The notes below the pieces were generated by a model. That model did not search any database and was not told the origin of the DNA. It saw only the letters and a program-made list of their open reading frames with translations. Source: CADCVT01 sp036389485 (GTDB lineage: Bacteria; Actinomycetota; Thermoleophilia; Solirubrobacterales; Solirubrobacteraceae). From it: 64,000 bases of DNA. A program made the position numbers and the translations under genes. Shown here one piece after another: positions 1-7,776 of this stretch (positions are counted from its first letter, which is position 1; each line of letters starts with the position of its first letter). Where the stretch lies: contig DASVPR010000003.1 of the NCBI GenBank assembly GCA_036389485.1, forward strand, positions 1 through 64,000, written 5' to 3'.

Positions 1-1773
1 CTCAAGCACCAGAACCCGTTCGCGACGCTCGTGCACGCGCCGTCCGACGGGCAGGGCCTCAACCCGCTGCTCCGCCACCCGGCGATGATGTTCCACCCGC
101 CGTGCCTGTACTCGGGTTACGTCGGCTTCTCGATCCCGTTCGCGTTCATGGTCGGCGCCCTCGTCACCAAGCGGACGAACGCGGACTGGATCCGCTCGAC
201 GCGCCGCTTCGCGTTGATCGCGTGGACGTTCCTCGGCACCGGCGTGCTGCTGGGCGCGCTGTGGTCGTACTCCGAGCTCGGGTGGGGCGGCTACTGGGCC
301 TGGGACGCAGTGGAGAACGCGGCGCTGATGCCGTGGCTCGTGGGCACCGCGTTCCTGCACTCGGTGATGGTGCAGGAGAAGCGCGGGATGCTGCGGATCT
401 GGAACGTCTCGCTCGTCATCGGGATGTTCGTCCTGTCGCTGCTCGGCACGTTCCTCGTGCGCTCGGGCGTGCTCGAGTCGATCCACGCGTTCGGCGCGTC
501 GACGCTCGGCGTGCCGTTCGTGACGCTGATCGCGGTGATGATCGCGGGGTCGGTCGCGCTCGTCGTCTCGCGGCGGGACGCGCTGCGCTCCGAGCACCGC
601 CTGGACTCCCTGCTGTCCCGGGAGGCGGTGTTCATCGGGAACAACCTGGTCCTCGTCGGGCTGGCGTTCGTCGTCTTCTGGGGGACGTTCTTCCCGCTGA
701 TCGCCGAGGCGCTGACCGGCGACCGCAAGAACGTCGGGCCGCCGTGGTTCGACCGGTACACGGTGCCGCTGGCGCTCGCGCTCGTGCTCCTGTCCGGGAT
801 CGGGCCGGTCATCGCGTGGCGGCGGGCGACCTGGCGCAACGCGCGGCGTGCCTTCGCGCTGCCGGTTGGCGCCGCTTGCGTCACGGTCGTGGCGTGCGCG
901 GCATTCGGGCTGCTCGACCAGATCCCCGCGACGATCATGTTCGCGGCCGCTGCGTTCGTGGCCGGGACGGTCGCGCAGGAGTTCTGGCGCGGGACGGGCG
1001 CGCGGCGGGCGATGAGCGGGGAGCGGACCGCGTCGGCGGTGGTGTCGCTCGTGCGCCGCAACCGGCGGCGGTACGGCGGCTACCTGGTCCACCTCGGGAT
1101 CGCGATCCTGTTCGTGGGCGTCGCGGCGTCGACGGCGTTCGAGCACGAGCGCGACGTCCGGTTGAAGCCGGGGGAGACGACGACGGTCGGCGACTACGAG
1201 GTGCGCTATGTGCGCGCCACCGGCGACATCGACCTCGACAGCGGCGGCAACCTCGAGAAGATCGACCTCGGCGCGGTGGTCCGGGTGACGCGCGACGGCG
1301 AGCACGTCGCGACGCTGGCGCCGGAGCGCGGCTACTACCCGTCGCGGGACGTCGAGGGCCTCGGCATGATCGGCCGCTTCTTCGAGGGGGAGGCGACGAG
1401 CGAGATCGGGCTGGACGCCGGCGCGTGGGACGACGTCTGGATCGCCGTGCAGCCCGACACCGCGCCGCTGCGGTCGCTGATCGAGAAGGGCGACAAGCTC
1501 TACGCGGAGTCCGGCCACCGGTGGGACCCGCGGCTGCAGGCGATGTTCCTCGGGCGGTCGCTCGGCGGGCTCGTCCAGCGGTACGTCGACCACACCGAGT
1601 ACCCGGCGCAGTTCCGCCTGATCGCGTCACCGCTCGTGAGCTGGATCTGGATCGGCGCGATCATCACGTTCGGGGGAGGGCTGATCGCGCTGTGGCCGGC
1701 GCCGGACTTCGCGCGGCGTCGCGCCACCGCGCGGGCGGCGGCGCGGGTCGCGCAGGACCTCGGCCGGGCCTGA
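1..1773 (+). CDS. ccmF: Cytochrome c heme lyase subunit CcmF (5' end outside window)
   Basis: The frame is open from base 1, so the gene begins upstream of the window; 590 residues are present. CcmF delivers heme to apocytochromes c at the outer face of the membrane in system I cytochrome c maturation. The tryptophan-rich heme-handling motif is seen as WGGYWAWDAVENA near residue 95, preceded by the CcmF signature NPLLRHP and HPPCLYSGYVGF. Many hydrophobic segments follow, then a soluble loop (about residues 380-550) and a last membrane helix, as in the family. E. coli CcmF is about 650 residues, and perhaps 150 are missing here, so this protein is somewhat long. A CcmI-like gene follows directly. 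Confidence 0.93.
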   Translation, partial: LKHQNPFATLVHAPSDGQGLNPLLRHPAMMFHPPCLYSGYVGFSIPFAFMVGALVTKRTNADWIRSTRRFALIAWTFLGTGVLLGALWSYSELGWGGYWAWDAVENAALMPWLVGTAFLHSVMVQEKRGMLRIWNVSLVIGMFVLSLLGTFLVRSGVLESIHAFGASTLGVPFVTLIAVMIAGSVALVVSRRDALRSEHRLDSLLSREAVFIGNNLVLVGLAFVVFWGTFFPLIAEALTGDRKNVGPPWFDRYTVPLALALVLLSGIGPVIAWRRATWRNARRAFALPVGAACVTVVACAAFGLLDQIPATIMFAAAAFVAGTVAQEFWRGTGARRAMSGERTASAVVSLVRRNRRRYGGYLVHLGIAILFVGVAASTAFEHERDVRLKPGETTTVGDYEVRYVRATGDIDLDSGGNLEKIDLGAVVRVTRDGEHVATLAPERGYYPSRDVEGLGMIGRFFEGEATSEIGLDAGAWDDVWIAVQPDTAPLRSLIEKGDKLYAESGHRWDPRLQAMFLGRSLGGLVQRYVDHTEYPAQFRLIASPLVSWIWIGAIITFGGGLIALWPAPDFARRRATARAAARVAQDLGRA

Positions 1774-1780
1774 TCGCGTT

Positions 1781-2059
1781 CTGGACGCCCTGGTCTTCCT
1801 CGGGATCCTCGTCGCGCTCGCGCTCGTCGTGTGGCTCGTGGGGTCGCCCTTGCGCGCGGGTCCGTCGGCCGCGGAGGACGCGCTGACGAGCGAGCGCCAG
1901 CGGCTCGAGGCGGCCCGGGACGCCAAGTACCGCGAGATCCGCGAGCTCGAGCTCGACCACCGCACGGGCAAGCTCTCCGACGAGGACTTCCGCGCGCTCG
2001 ACCGTCAGCTGCGGGCTGAGGCGGTCGAGATCCTGCGTGAGTTGGACTCTCTACACTGA
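1781..2059 (+). CDS. Small CcmI-like cytochrome c biogenesis membrane protein
   Basis: A short protein of one N-terminal membrane helix (LDALVFLGILVALALVVWL) followed by a charged helical segment with RELELDHRTGKLSDEDF. This matches the N-terminal part of CcmI/CcmH-type proteins; the TPR domain of full CcmI is absent. It begins 7 bases after ccmF, so it is probably cotranscribed and works in the same heme-lyase complex. The start is uncertain. The first ordinary start is GTG at 1829, which would cut the membrane helix in half. The frame is closed at 1682 and holds no ATG, GTG or TTG before 1829, so a CTG at 1781 is the best candidate that keeps the helix. Confidence 0.7.
   Translation: MDALVFLGILVALALVVWLVGSPLRAGPSAAEDALTSERQRLEAARDAKYREIRELELDHRTGKLSDEDFRALDRQLRAEAVEILRELDSLH
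2052..2057 (+). promoter_or_regulatory. Predicted -10 element of secG (leaderless)
   Basis: TACACT ends 7 bases before the secG ATG and lies inside the 3' end of the upstream gene. The spacing would place the RNA start at or next to the start codon. No Shine-Dalgarno sequence is visible. The -10 assignment is a prediction from the recurrent pattern in this window. Confidence 0.55.
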
Positions 2060-2064
2060 CCGCG

Positions 2065-2292
2065 ATGCTGGAGAACATCCTCTCCATCGCCCAGGTCGGG
2101 CTCTCGATCGTCGTCATCTTCCTGGTGCTGCTGCACTCGGGGAAGGACACGGGGCTCTCGGGCGCCTTCGGCGTCGGCACCGGCTCCGGGCCGTTCGGGG
2201 GAGGCTCGCTCGTCGAGCGCAACCTGAACCGCTGGACGGTCTTCTTCTCCATCCTCTGGGCCATCAACTGCATCATCCTGATTCGGATCTGA
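2065..2292 (+). CDS. secG: Preprotein translocase subunit SecG
   Basis: This 75-residue protein has the SecG layout: membrane helix (residues 3-23), a Gly/Ser-rich loop containing the family motif SGAFGVGTGSGPFGG, and a second helix (55-74). SecG binds SecYE in the membrane and assists SecA-driven export. The ATG follows a TACACT hexamer by 7 bases. It starts 5 bases after the CcmI-like gene and is followed by a strong long hairpin. Length and motif order are normal for the family. Confidence 0.93.
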   Translation: MLENILSIAQVGLSIVVIFLVLLHSGKDTGLSGAFGVGTGSGPFGGGSLVERNLNRWTVFFSILWAINCIILIRI

Positions 2293-2308
2293 CTGGCCCT
2301 CGACGCGC

Positions 2309-2371
2309 CTGAGCGCACGCGCTGGAGGGGTCCGTGCCGGCGCACTGTCCCCCTCCCGCGTGCACGCTCAG
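2309..2371. terminator. Long stem-loop after secG, probable bidirectional terminator
   Basis: Three blocks pair in order: CTGAGCG/CGCTCAG, CACGCG/CGCGTG and GGAGGGG/CCCCTCC. Two 2-base bulges and an 18-base loop make a 20-bp stem. It lies between the convergent ends of secG and the P1-family peptidase gene. There is no T-run, so termination is inferred from position. A structured RNA is an alternative. Confidence 0.55.
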
Positions 2372-2400
2372 CCACGACGATGGCGGCGTCATATCTCGAA

Positions 2401-3399
2401 TCAGCGAGCTGATCCGGATCTAGACCGGATCGCCTCGCAGCCCGCCAGCGACGTGGCCTGACGGACGGCGTCGCGGATCGCGGCGCTGACCACGTGCGGG
2501 ACGAGGGCCTGGAGGACGAAGGGGTCGGCTTGCGCATTGCCTGCGGCGAGGACGAAGCACGCGTCGCCGTCGAACTGCGTGGCGGTCGGGTCGACGGCGC
2601 GGGCGCAGCCGGCGGTCGCGGCGCGGGCGAGGTGCCAGGCGTCGATGCGGGAGAGCGCCGCGTCGGTCATGACGCAGACGAGCGTGGTCGCCTCGCCGCC
2701 CCAGGGCGCGAAGTCGACGTGGCCGCGGAGGACGTCGGTCGTGCGGTGGTGGCGGCCGTCGCGCCACGGGCCGGCGAGGACGGAGCCGTCCTCGGCCAGG
2801 ACGTCCCCGATCGCGTTGACGACGGCGAGCGCGGCGACGGTCGCGCCGCCGGCGATCCGCTCGCTCGCGAGGCCGACGCCGCCCTTCGTCTTCCCCTCCG
2901 GGCCGAGGATCTTGCCGACGCTGCAGCCGGTGCCCGCTCCGACGGTCCCGCGCTCGGGGCTCTCGGTGGCGGCGTCGAGCGCGATGCGGGCCGCGTCCGG
3001 GCCGGGGCGGACGTCCTCCCCGAGCGCCATGTCGTAGACGACCGCGGCGGGGACGAGCGGGATCAGGTGGCCGAGGCGGGTGACGTGCCCGATCCCCCGT
3101 TCCTCGAGCAGCTGCGCGACCTCGCCGGCCACCGCCAGCCCGCGCGCGCTCCCGCCGCTGAACACGATCGCGGTGATCGGGCGGCTCGGAGCCGCCGGGG
3201 CGAGGAGGTCGGTCTCGCGCGTGCCCGGCCCGCCGCCGCGCACCTCGACCGCCCCCTCCGCGCCGCCGTCGGGCGAGAGGATCACGGTGCAGCCCGTCGC
3301 CGCGTCGACGTCGGTGAAGTGGCCGACGCGGAAGCCGCGGGGGAGCGCCGGTGTGTCGCCCCGCGGCGGGCCGGCGGTGAAGTCCGCGGCGCCGGTCAC
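2401..3399 (-). CDS. P1-family (DmpA/NylC-like, S58) peptidase
   Basis: A 332-residue protein of the P1/S58 family, N-terminal nucleophile hydrolases that self-cleave and act as aminopeptidases or amidases. Family features include an early GFRVGHFTD segment, a glycine-rich FSGGSARGL stretch near 80, the VYDMALG segment near 121 and the conserved RGTVGAGTG motif near 150. The GTG start shares the sequence GTGA with the stop of tldE, so the two genes overlap by 4 bases and are probably translationally coupled. No signal peptide is seen. The true substrate cannot be told from sequence. Pairing with TldD/TldE, a proteolytic system, suggests a role in peptide processing or maturation. Confidence 0.82.
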   Translation of the reverse strand: MTGAADFTAGPPRGDTPALPRGFRVGHFTDVDAATGCTVILSPDGGAEGAVEVRGGGPGTRETDLLAPAAPSRPITAIVFSGGSARGLAVAGEVAQLLEERGIGHVTRLGHLIPLVPAAVVYDMALGEDVRPGPDAARIALDAATESPERGTVGAGTGCSVGKILGPEGKTKGGVGLASERIAGGATVAALAVVNAIGDVLAEDGSVLAGPWRDGRHHRTTDVLRGHVDFAPWGGEATTLVCVMTDAALSRIDAWHLARAATAGCARAVDPTATQFDGDACFVLAAGNAQADPFVLQALVPHVVSAAIRDAVRQATSLAGCEAIRSRSGSAR

Positions 3400-4814
3400 G
3401 TCCCTCCGGTGATCCTCAGGCCCGACGCGCGGAGCGCGGGGCAGACGGTGCCGGTCGCGAAGCGCCGGCCGTAGAACTCCGCGTCCGCGACGAGGCGGCT
3501 CTCCGCCGTGAGGGCCTGCGTCCGCTCGAGGAGGCCGAGGATGCTGTCGGTGAACCGGACGTCGCGCAGCGGCCGCGCGATCTCGCCGTCCTCGATGAGG
3601 AACGTCCCGTCGCGCGTGACGCCGGTGAGCAGCGTCTCCTTCTCCCGCACGGGGTTCACGTACCACACGCGGTTGACGAAGATGCCGAGCTCGACGGGGC
3701 GCGCAAGGTCGGCCTCGTCCGCGGCGCCGCCGCCCACGAGGACGAGGTTCGTCGGCGCGGGTCCCATCGGCGAGCCGCCGGGGACCGTCGCGTGGCCGGT
3801 CGACCGCGCGCCGCCGCCGGCCCGCGCGGCGGAGCGCAGGTCGTGGACCACCCGGTGCGCGACGCCGTCCTGCACGAGCGGGAGCGGCGCCTTCGGGACG
3901 CCCTCGGCGTCGAACGCGCGCGGCAGCGTCCGGGGGAAGCGCGGCGAGTCGCTGAGGTTGACGCACGCCGCCGCGATCCGCGTGCCGAGCCGGCCGCTCA
4001 GCGCGCCGCGCCCTTCGACGTGCGTCATCCCGTTGAACGCGAGCCCGCCGAGGAACCCGAGAAGGGTCCCGACCGCCTCGTGGCCGAGCACGACCGGGTA
4101 GGTGCCGGGCGGAAGCTCGCCGAGCTCGCCGCGCGGCATCAGCCCCGCGGCGCGGGCGGCGACCTCCCGCGGATCCACGTCGCCCGCCGCGACCGCGGCG
4201 CCGCTCGCCATCCCGCTGCGCCCGTCCGCGTCGCGGACGACGACCTTCAGGAAGACGTCCGTCACCGCGTCCAGCGCCGCCACGCCCGCCGACGAGGCGA
4301 TCGCCGTCCGCACCTCCGCCGCCGACCAGATCCCGAACGCCTCGGCGCCGGAGGAGGGCGCGCTTCGCGACCCCTCCGCGGCCGCCGTGCGCCGGGCGCC
4401 GGAGTGGCCGGAGGCCTCGCGCGCGGCGGCGAACGCGGCCGACAACGCCGCCGCGGCGGTGGCGGGATCGAGCGCGGCGGTTGCCGCGTCGTGGCCGTCG
4501 TGGGGTCGGATCGGCGCCGGGTCGGGCAGTCCGGGGTGGTCGCCCGGGCCGCCCTTCGCCGCCGCTTCGGCCGCGGCGGTCGCTCGGGCGGCGGCGTCGC
4601 GGAGCGCGTCGTCGTCCGTGCGGTTGGTCGTCGCCGCGCCGGGCTGGCCGTCGCGCAGCGCCATGACGTGCACGGTGACGTCGTCGAGCTCCGTGAGCTG
4701 CGTGGCGGCCGAGCGCGCGAAGCGCGCGTGGAGCGAGCGCTCGCGGATGACGTTGACCTGCGCGTCGCCGCCGGTGAACCCGAGTGCGCGGGCGGCGAGG
4801 TCGAGCTCCGTCAC
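3396..4814 (-). CDS. tldE: TldE/PmbA-type metalloprotease subunit
   Basis: This 472-residue protein is the partner of TldD. In the known TldD-TldE complex, TldD carries the catalytic zinc site and TldE has a similar fold without it; the pair degrades unfolded peptides and trims leader peptides. It has the C-terminal domain features of the family, such as GTYPVVLGHEAVGTLLGF, where the HExxxH motif of TldD is replaced, and the segments RVWYVNPV and TLLTGVTRDGTFLIEDG. The GTG start overlaps the tldD stop by 4 bases (GTGA). The N-terminal half contains a long Ala/Pro-rich insertion (about residues 85-150), unusual for the family. Cytoplasmic. Confidence 0.88.
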   Translation of the reverse strand: MTELDLAARALGFTGGDAQVNVIRERSLHARFARSAATQLTELDDVTVHVMALRDGQPGAATTNRTDDDALRDAAARATAAAEAAAKGGPGDHPGLPDPAPIRPHDGHDAATAALDPATAAAALSAAFAAAREASGHSGARRTAAAEGSRSAPSSGAEAFGIWSAAEVRTAIASSAGVAALDAVTDVFLKVVVRDADGRSGMASGAAVAAGDVDPREVAARAAGLMPRGELGELPPGTYPVVLGHEAVGTLLGFLGGLAFNGMTHVEGRGALSGRLGTRIAAACVNLSDSPRFPRTLPRAFDAEGVPKAPLPLVQDGVAHRVVHDLRSAARAGGGARSTGHATVPGGSPMGPAPTNLVLVGGGAADEADLARPVELGIFVNRVWYVNPVREKETLLTGVTRDGTFLIEDGEIARPLRDVRFTDSILGLLERTQALTAESRLVADAEFYGRRFATGTVCPALRASGLRITGGT

Positions 4815-6244
4815 GCGACGCCGACCTCGACGTCGCGAAACCGCGCCGGCGCGGCGCCGTGCGAGACCTCCACGAACTGACCGGGCTCGCCCTTGCCGCA
4901 GTTCGTGACGCCCCACAGCTCCCACGACTCCGCGGAGCAGACCGCGTCGAGCGACGCCCAGAACGTGGGCGTCGAGCCGGCGTAGGACGGATTGCGCAGC
5001 AGCCGGCCCAGCTCGCCGCCCTTGATCTCCCGCGCCAGCTCGGTCGCGAACTGGAAGTGCAGCCTGCGGTCGTCGATCGACCACGACAGGTTCGTCTCCA
5101 GGTAGAGGCCCTCGCCGGTGTCCGCGAGCAGGTCGGCGAGCGAGCCGGCGTCGCCGGGCTCGAGCGAGACGTTGGTCATGCGCACGATCGGCTGGCGGTC
5201 GAAGCCGCCGGCGCGCGAGCACGCGGTGGACGGCGCGCCGACCGCCGCGGCGGCCTCGCGATCGCTGAGCGCGGCGCGCAGCACGCCGTCGTCGACGAGC
5301 GTCGTGCGCCGCGCGGGCGTCCCCTCGTCGTCCCATCCGAACGTGCCGAGCCCTCGCGGGACGGTCGCGTCGGCGGTGATCGTCATGTGCGCGGACCCGT
5401 AGCGGAGCGACCCGAGGTCGTCGGGCTTCACCCAGCTCGTCCCGGCGTAGGCCGCCTCGCCGAGCAGCATGCGGTCCAGCTCGAGCGCGTGGCCGACCGA
5501 CTCGTGGATCTGCAGGGCGAGCTGCTCGGGGTGGAGCACGACGGTCGCGCGGCCGGAGGGGCACGGCGGGGCGCTCAGCAGCTCCACCGCCTCGCTCGCG
5601 ACGCGCGGTGCGTTGCCGACGAGGTCGAGCGCGAGGACGTGCTCCCAGCCCGCGAGCGCGACGTGCCCGCCGTGCGCGGTCGGATAGGTGCGGACCTGGA
5701 CCTCGTCGCCGGCGACCGCGACCGCGCCGATCCCGGCGCCGCACCACGTGCGCTCCTGGGTGCAGGCGGCGCCCTCGGTCGACGCGAACGCCTGGCTCGT
5801 CCTCGTCGCGGTGAGGGCCGCGCTGGTGCGGACGATCCGCCGGTCGCCGCGCAGCGCCTCGTCGGCCGCGGCCAGCAGCGCGAGCTGCTCCTCGAGCGGG
5901 ACCGACGTCGGGTCGCGCTCGACCGGATGCGCCCAGCGGCCGCGGGCGGGCGGCTCCTCGGTCCGCGGACGCTCGGCGGCGGCGGGCTGCGCCTCCGCGA
6001 GCGCGATCGCGCGCGCCAGCGCGTTCTCGGCACCGGCCCGGCTGGTGTCCCGCGTCGCCGCGAAGCCCCACGCGCCGCCGACCCGCACGCGCACGCCGAT
6101 CCCGTCCGTCTGGTCGTGCGACGTCCCCTCGACCAGCCCGTTGCGCACGCTCGCCCGCTGCTCGACCCGCACGACCCGCCGCGCCTCGGCGTAGGAGCAG
6201 CGCCCGCCGACGGCGCCCATCAGCTCGACGAGGTCGTCGATCAA
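4811..6244 (-). CDS. tldD: Metalloprotease TldD
   Basis: A 477-residue TldD homologue. The zinc-binding motif HESVGH is at residues 247-252 and is followed by the conserved ELDRMLLGEAAYAGTSW segment. The C-terminus carries the family stretches AREIKGGELGRLLRNPSY and VTNCGKGEPGQ, including the invariant cysteine region. It cleaves peptides together with TldE, encoded directly downstream with a 4-base overlap. The start TTG at 6244 is the first in frame and lies 13 bases after the alcohol dehydrogenase-like gene, so the four minus-strand genes from 7226 down to 2401 look like one operon. Confidence 0.92.
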   Translation of the reverse strand: MIDDLVELMGAVGGRCSYAEARRVVRVEQRASVRNGLVEGTSHDQTDGIGVRVRVGGAWGFAATRDTSRAGAENALARAIALAEAQPAAAERPRTEEPPARGRWAHPVERDPTSVPLEEQLALLAAADEALRGDRRIVRTSAALTATRTSQAFASTEGAACTQERTWCGAGIGAVAVAGDEVQVRTYPTAHGGHVALAGWEHVLALDLVGNAPRVASEAVELLSAPPCPSGRATVVLHPEQLALQIHESVGHALELDRMLLGEAAYAGTSWVKPDDLGSLRYGSAHMTITADATVPRGLGTFGWDDEGTPARRTTLVDDGVLRAALSDREAAAAVGAPSTACSRAGGFDRQPIVRMTNVSLEPGDAGSLADLLADTGEGLYLETNLSWSIDDRRLHFQFATELAREIKGGELGRLLRNPSYAGSTPTFWASLDAVCSAESWELWGVTNCGKGEPGQFVEVSHGAAPARFRDVEVGVA

Positions 6245-6257
6245 GCGCGCGCCGCCC

Positions 6258-7226
6258 TCACCACGCGGCCTCGTAGAGCGCGCGGATCTCGTCGCGGTCC
6301 GCCGGCGGCGGGGTGCGGGCGAGGTCGGCTCCGCGCGCCGCGGCGGCGTCGGCGCAGCGGTCGAGGGCCTCTCGGGCGACGCCCAGGTCGCGGAGGCGCT
6401 CGGCGCCGGCGCGGCGGGCGAGGTCGCGGGCGACGCCGGCCGCCTCCGGAGGGATCTCGCCGCGGCGCCGCAGCGCCTCGATCGTGTGGGGAAGCATCGC
6501 CGCGTTCGCCGGCCCGTGTCCCGCGCCGCCGACGCGAACGAGCGTCTGGCTGAGGACGTGGTGGAGCCCGTAGTGGTTCGCGTCGATGGCGTAGCCCGAG
6601 AGCAGCGCGGCGAGGGCGAGAGCGTCGCGGTCGGGCTGGCCTGCGCCGTACGCCTGCGCCGTCAGCCGCACCGCTTCGGCCGCGGCGAGCGACGGCACCG
6701 GGCTGGCCTGGTCGGTGAGCGGCGCCTCGACCGCGTGCCCCAATGAGTTCGCGGCGCTGGCCGCGAGCTGGTCCTCCGGCTGCGACGCGCACAGCGCCGG
6801 GTCGTTGAGGACGATCGCGGGCCGTACCCGGACCGCGCCCTCGACGCCCGACGGCAACCGGTGGATCCGCGTCATCTCGGCGGCCGACAAGGTGGTCGGG
6901 ATCGCGGCGACGCGCAGAGCCCCACCGCGGCCGCCGGCCACCGCCTTCGCGGTGTCGATCACGCGTCCGCCGCCCAGCGCGACGAGCAGCGAGGCGTCCT
7001 CCGGCACCGAGCCGAGCAGCGCCGCGGACAGCTCGTCGACGAGCCCGGGGGCCACGTGGTGCACGCTCGCCGCGGCGGCGACCACGTCGGGCGCCGCCGA
7101 CTCCGCGCGGGGCGTCGTCAACAACACGAACCCGTCGCCGAGGAGCTCGCCCGCCGAGGCGATCGCGCCGCGGCCGAACCGGATCGTCCGCTCGCCGTCG
7201 TGCCACTCGAAGCCGCGCGTCGTCAT
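6258..7226 (-). CDS. Iron-type alcohol dehydrogenase / maleylacetate reductase family protein
   Basis: A 322-residue member of the iron-containing dehydrogenase superfamily (maleylacetate reductase, glycerol dehydrogenase, dehydroquinate synthase-like). The nucleotide-binding motif GGGRVIDTAKA spans residues 85-95. The usual metal-binding histidine segments are present: SLGHAVEAPLTD, YGLHHVLSQTL and GAGHGPANAAMLPH. These fit maleylacetate reductase best, but no aromatic degradation gene is nearby, so the substrate is open. It heads the minus-strand unit with tldD, tldE and the P1 peptidase, and is divergent from an HxlR regulator, which may control it. A TAGCGT hexamer lies 10 bases before the ATG. 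Confidence 0.82.
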   Translation of the reverse strand: MTTRGFEWHDGERTIRFGRGAIASAGELLGDGFVLLTTPRAESAAPDVVAAAASVHHVAPGLVDELSAALLGSVPEDASLLVALGGGRVIDTAKAVAGGRGGALRVAAIPTTLSAAEMTRIHRLPSGVEGAVRVRPAIVLNDPALCASQPEDQLAASAANSLGHAVEAPLTDQASPVPSLAAAEAVRLTAQAYGAGQPDRDALALAALLSGYAIDANHYGLHHVLSQTLVRVGGAGHGPANAAMLPHTIEALRRRGEIPPEAAGVARDLARRAGAERLRDLGVAREALDRCADAAAARGADLARTPPPADRDEIRALYEAAW

Positions 7227-7236
7227 CGCCGCCGGG

Positions 7237-7242
7237 ACGCTA
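7237..7242 (-). promoter_or_regulatory. Predicted -10 element for the dehydrogenase-tldDE unit
   Basis: TAGCGT on the minus strand, 10 bases before the ATG at 7226. A leaderless or very short leader transcript is expected. It lies only about 35 bases from the -10 of the divergent HxlR gene. Confidence 0.45.
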
Positions 7243-7275
7243 CCCGCACCCGAGGTCCTATGACGAAACCCCGGT

Positions 7276-7281
7276 TACCAT
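7276..7281 (+). promoter_or_regulatory. Predicted -10 element of the HxlR gene
   Basis: TACCAT ends 6 bases before the GTG start. It partly overlaps a short GGTTACC palindrome, a possible but unproven regulator contact. Confidence 0.5.
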
Positions 7282-7287
7282 GCGCTC

Positions 7288-7776
7288 GTGCTGTACAACA
7301 CATATGAGGGGCAGGCGTGCTCGGTCGCCCGCGCTCTGGAGATCATCGGCGAGCGCTGGACGATCCTCATCCTGCGCGACGCGTTCCTCGGCGTCCGGCG
7401 CTTCGACGACTTCCAGCGCAGCCTCGGCGTGGCGCGCAACGTGCTCAACGCGCGCCTGCAGCGGCTGGTGGAGGCGGGCGTGCTCGAGCGGCAGCTCTAC
7501 CAGGAGCGCCCGGCGCGCCACGAGTACCGGCTCACGGAGAGAGGCCGCGACCTCTGGCCCGCGCTCTTCTCGCTCATGCAGTGGGGCGACCGGCACCTGC
7601 CCGGCGACACCGGCCCCCCGCTGGCGGTCGAGCACCGCGGGTGCGGCGGGGTGGTCGACGACCGCCGGCTCTGCAGGTCGTGCGGCGCGCGGGTCGAGCT
7701 GCGCGACGTTCGCGCCGTGCCCGGCCCGGGTGCAGACGCCGCGGTGCGCGACCGACTCGTCGCGACCGCGCCTTGA
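7288..7776 (+). CDS. HxlR-family transcriptional regulator with C-terminal cysteine cluster
   Basis: A 162-residue winged-helix regulator. Typical HxlR sequence is present: an early cysteine (Cys11), ALEIIGERWTILILRDAFLG, then GVRRFDDFQRSLGVARNVLNARL and the wing ERPARHEYRLTERG. HxlR proteins bind DNA as dimers and often sense thiol stress or aldehydes. After the domain comes a short tail with HRGCGG and CRSCGA, a cysteine pattern that could hold zinc. GTG at 7288 was chosen because it follows a -10-like TACCAT by 6 bases. The last 4 bases (TTGA) overlap the start of the downstream secreted protein, which suggests a coupled pair. Confidence 0.87.
   Translation: MLYNTYEGQACSVARALEIIGERWTILILRDAFLGVRRFDDFQRSLGVARNVLNARLQRLVEAGVLERQLYQERPARHEYRLTERGRDLWPALFSLMQWGDRHLPGDTGPPLAVEHRGCGGVVDDRRLCRSCGARVELRDVRAVPGPGADAAVRDRLVATAP

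Noticed and set aside
7272..7278. GGTTACC palindrome before the HxlR gene as a defined operator
   Set aside because: A 7-base near-palindrome is too short to assign and I know no matching HxlR consensus; it is mentioned only as a possible contact.
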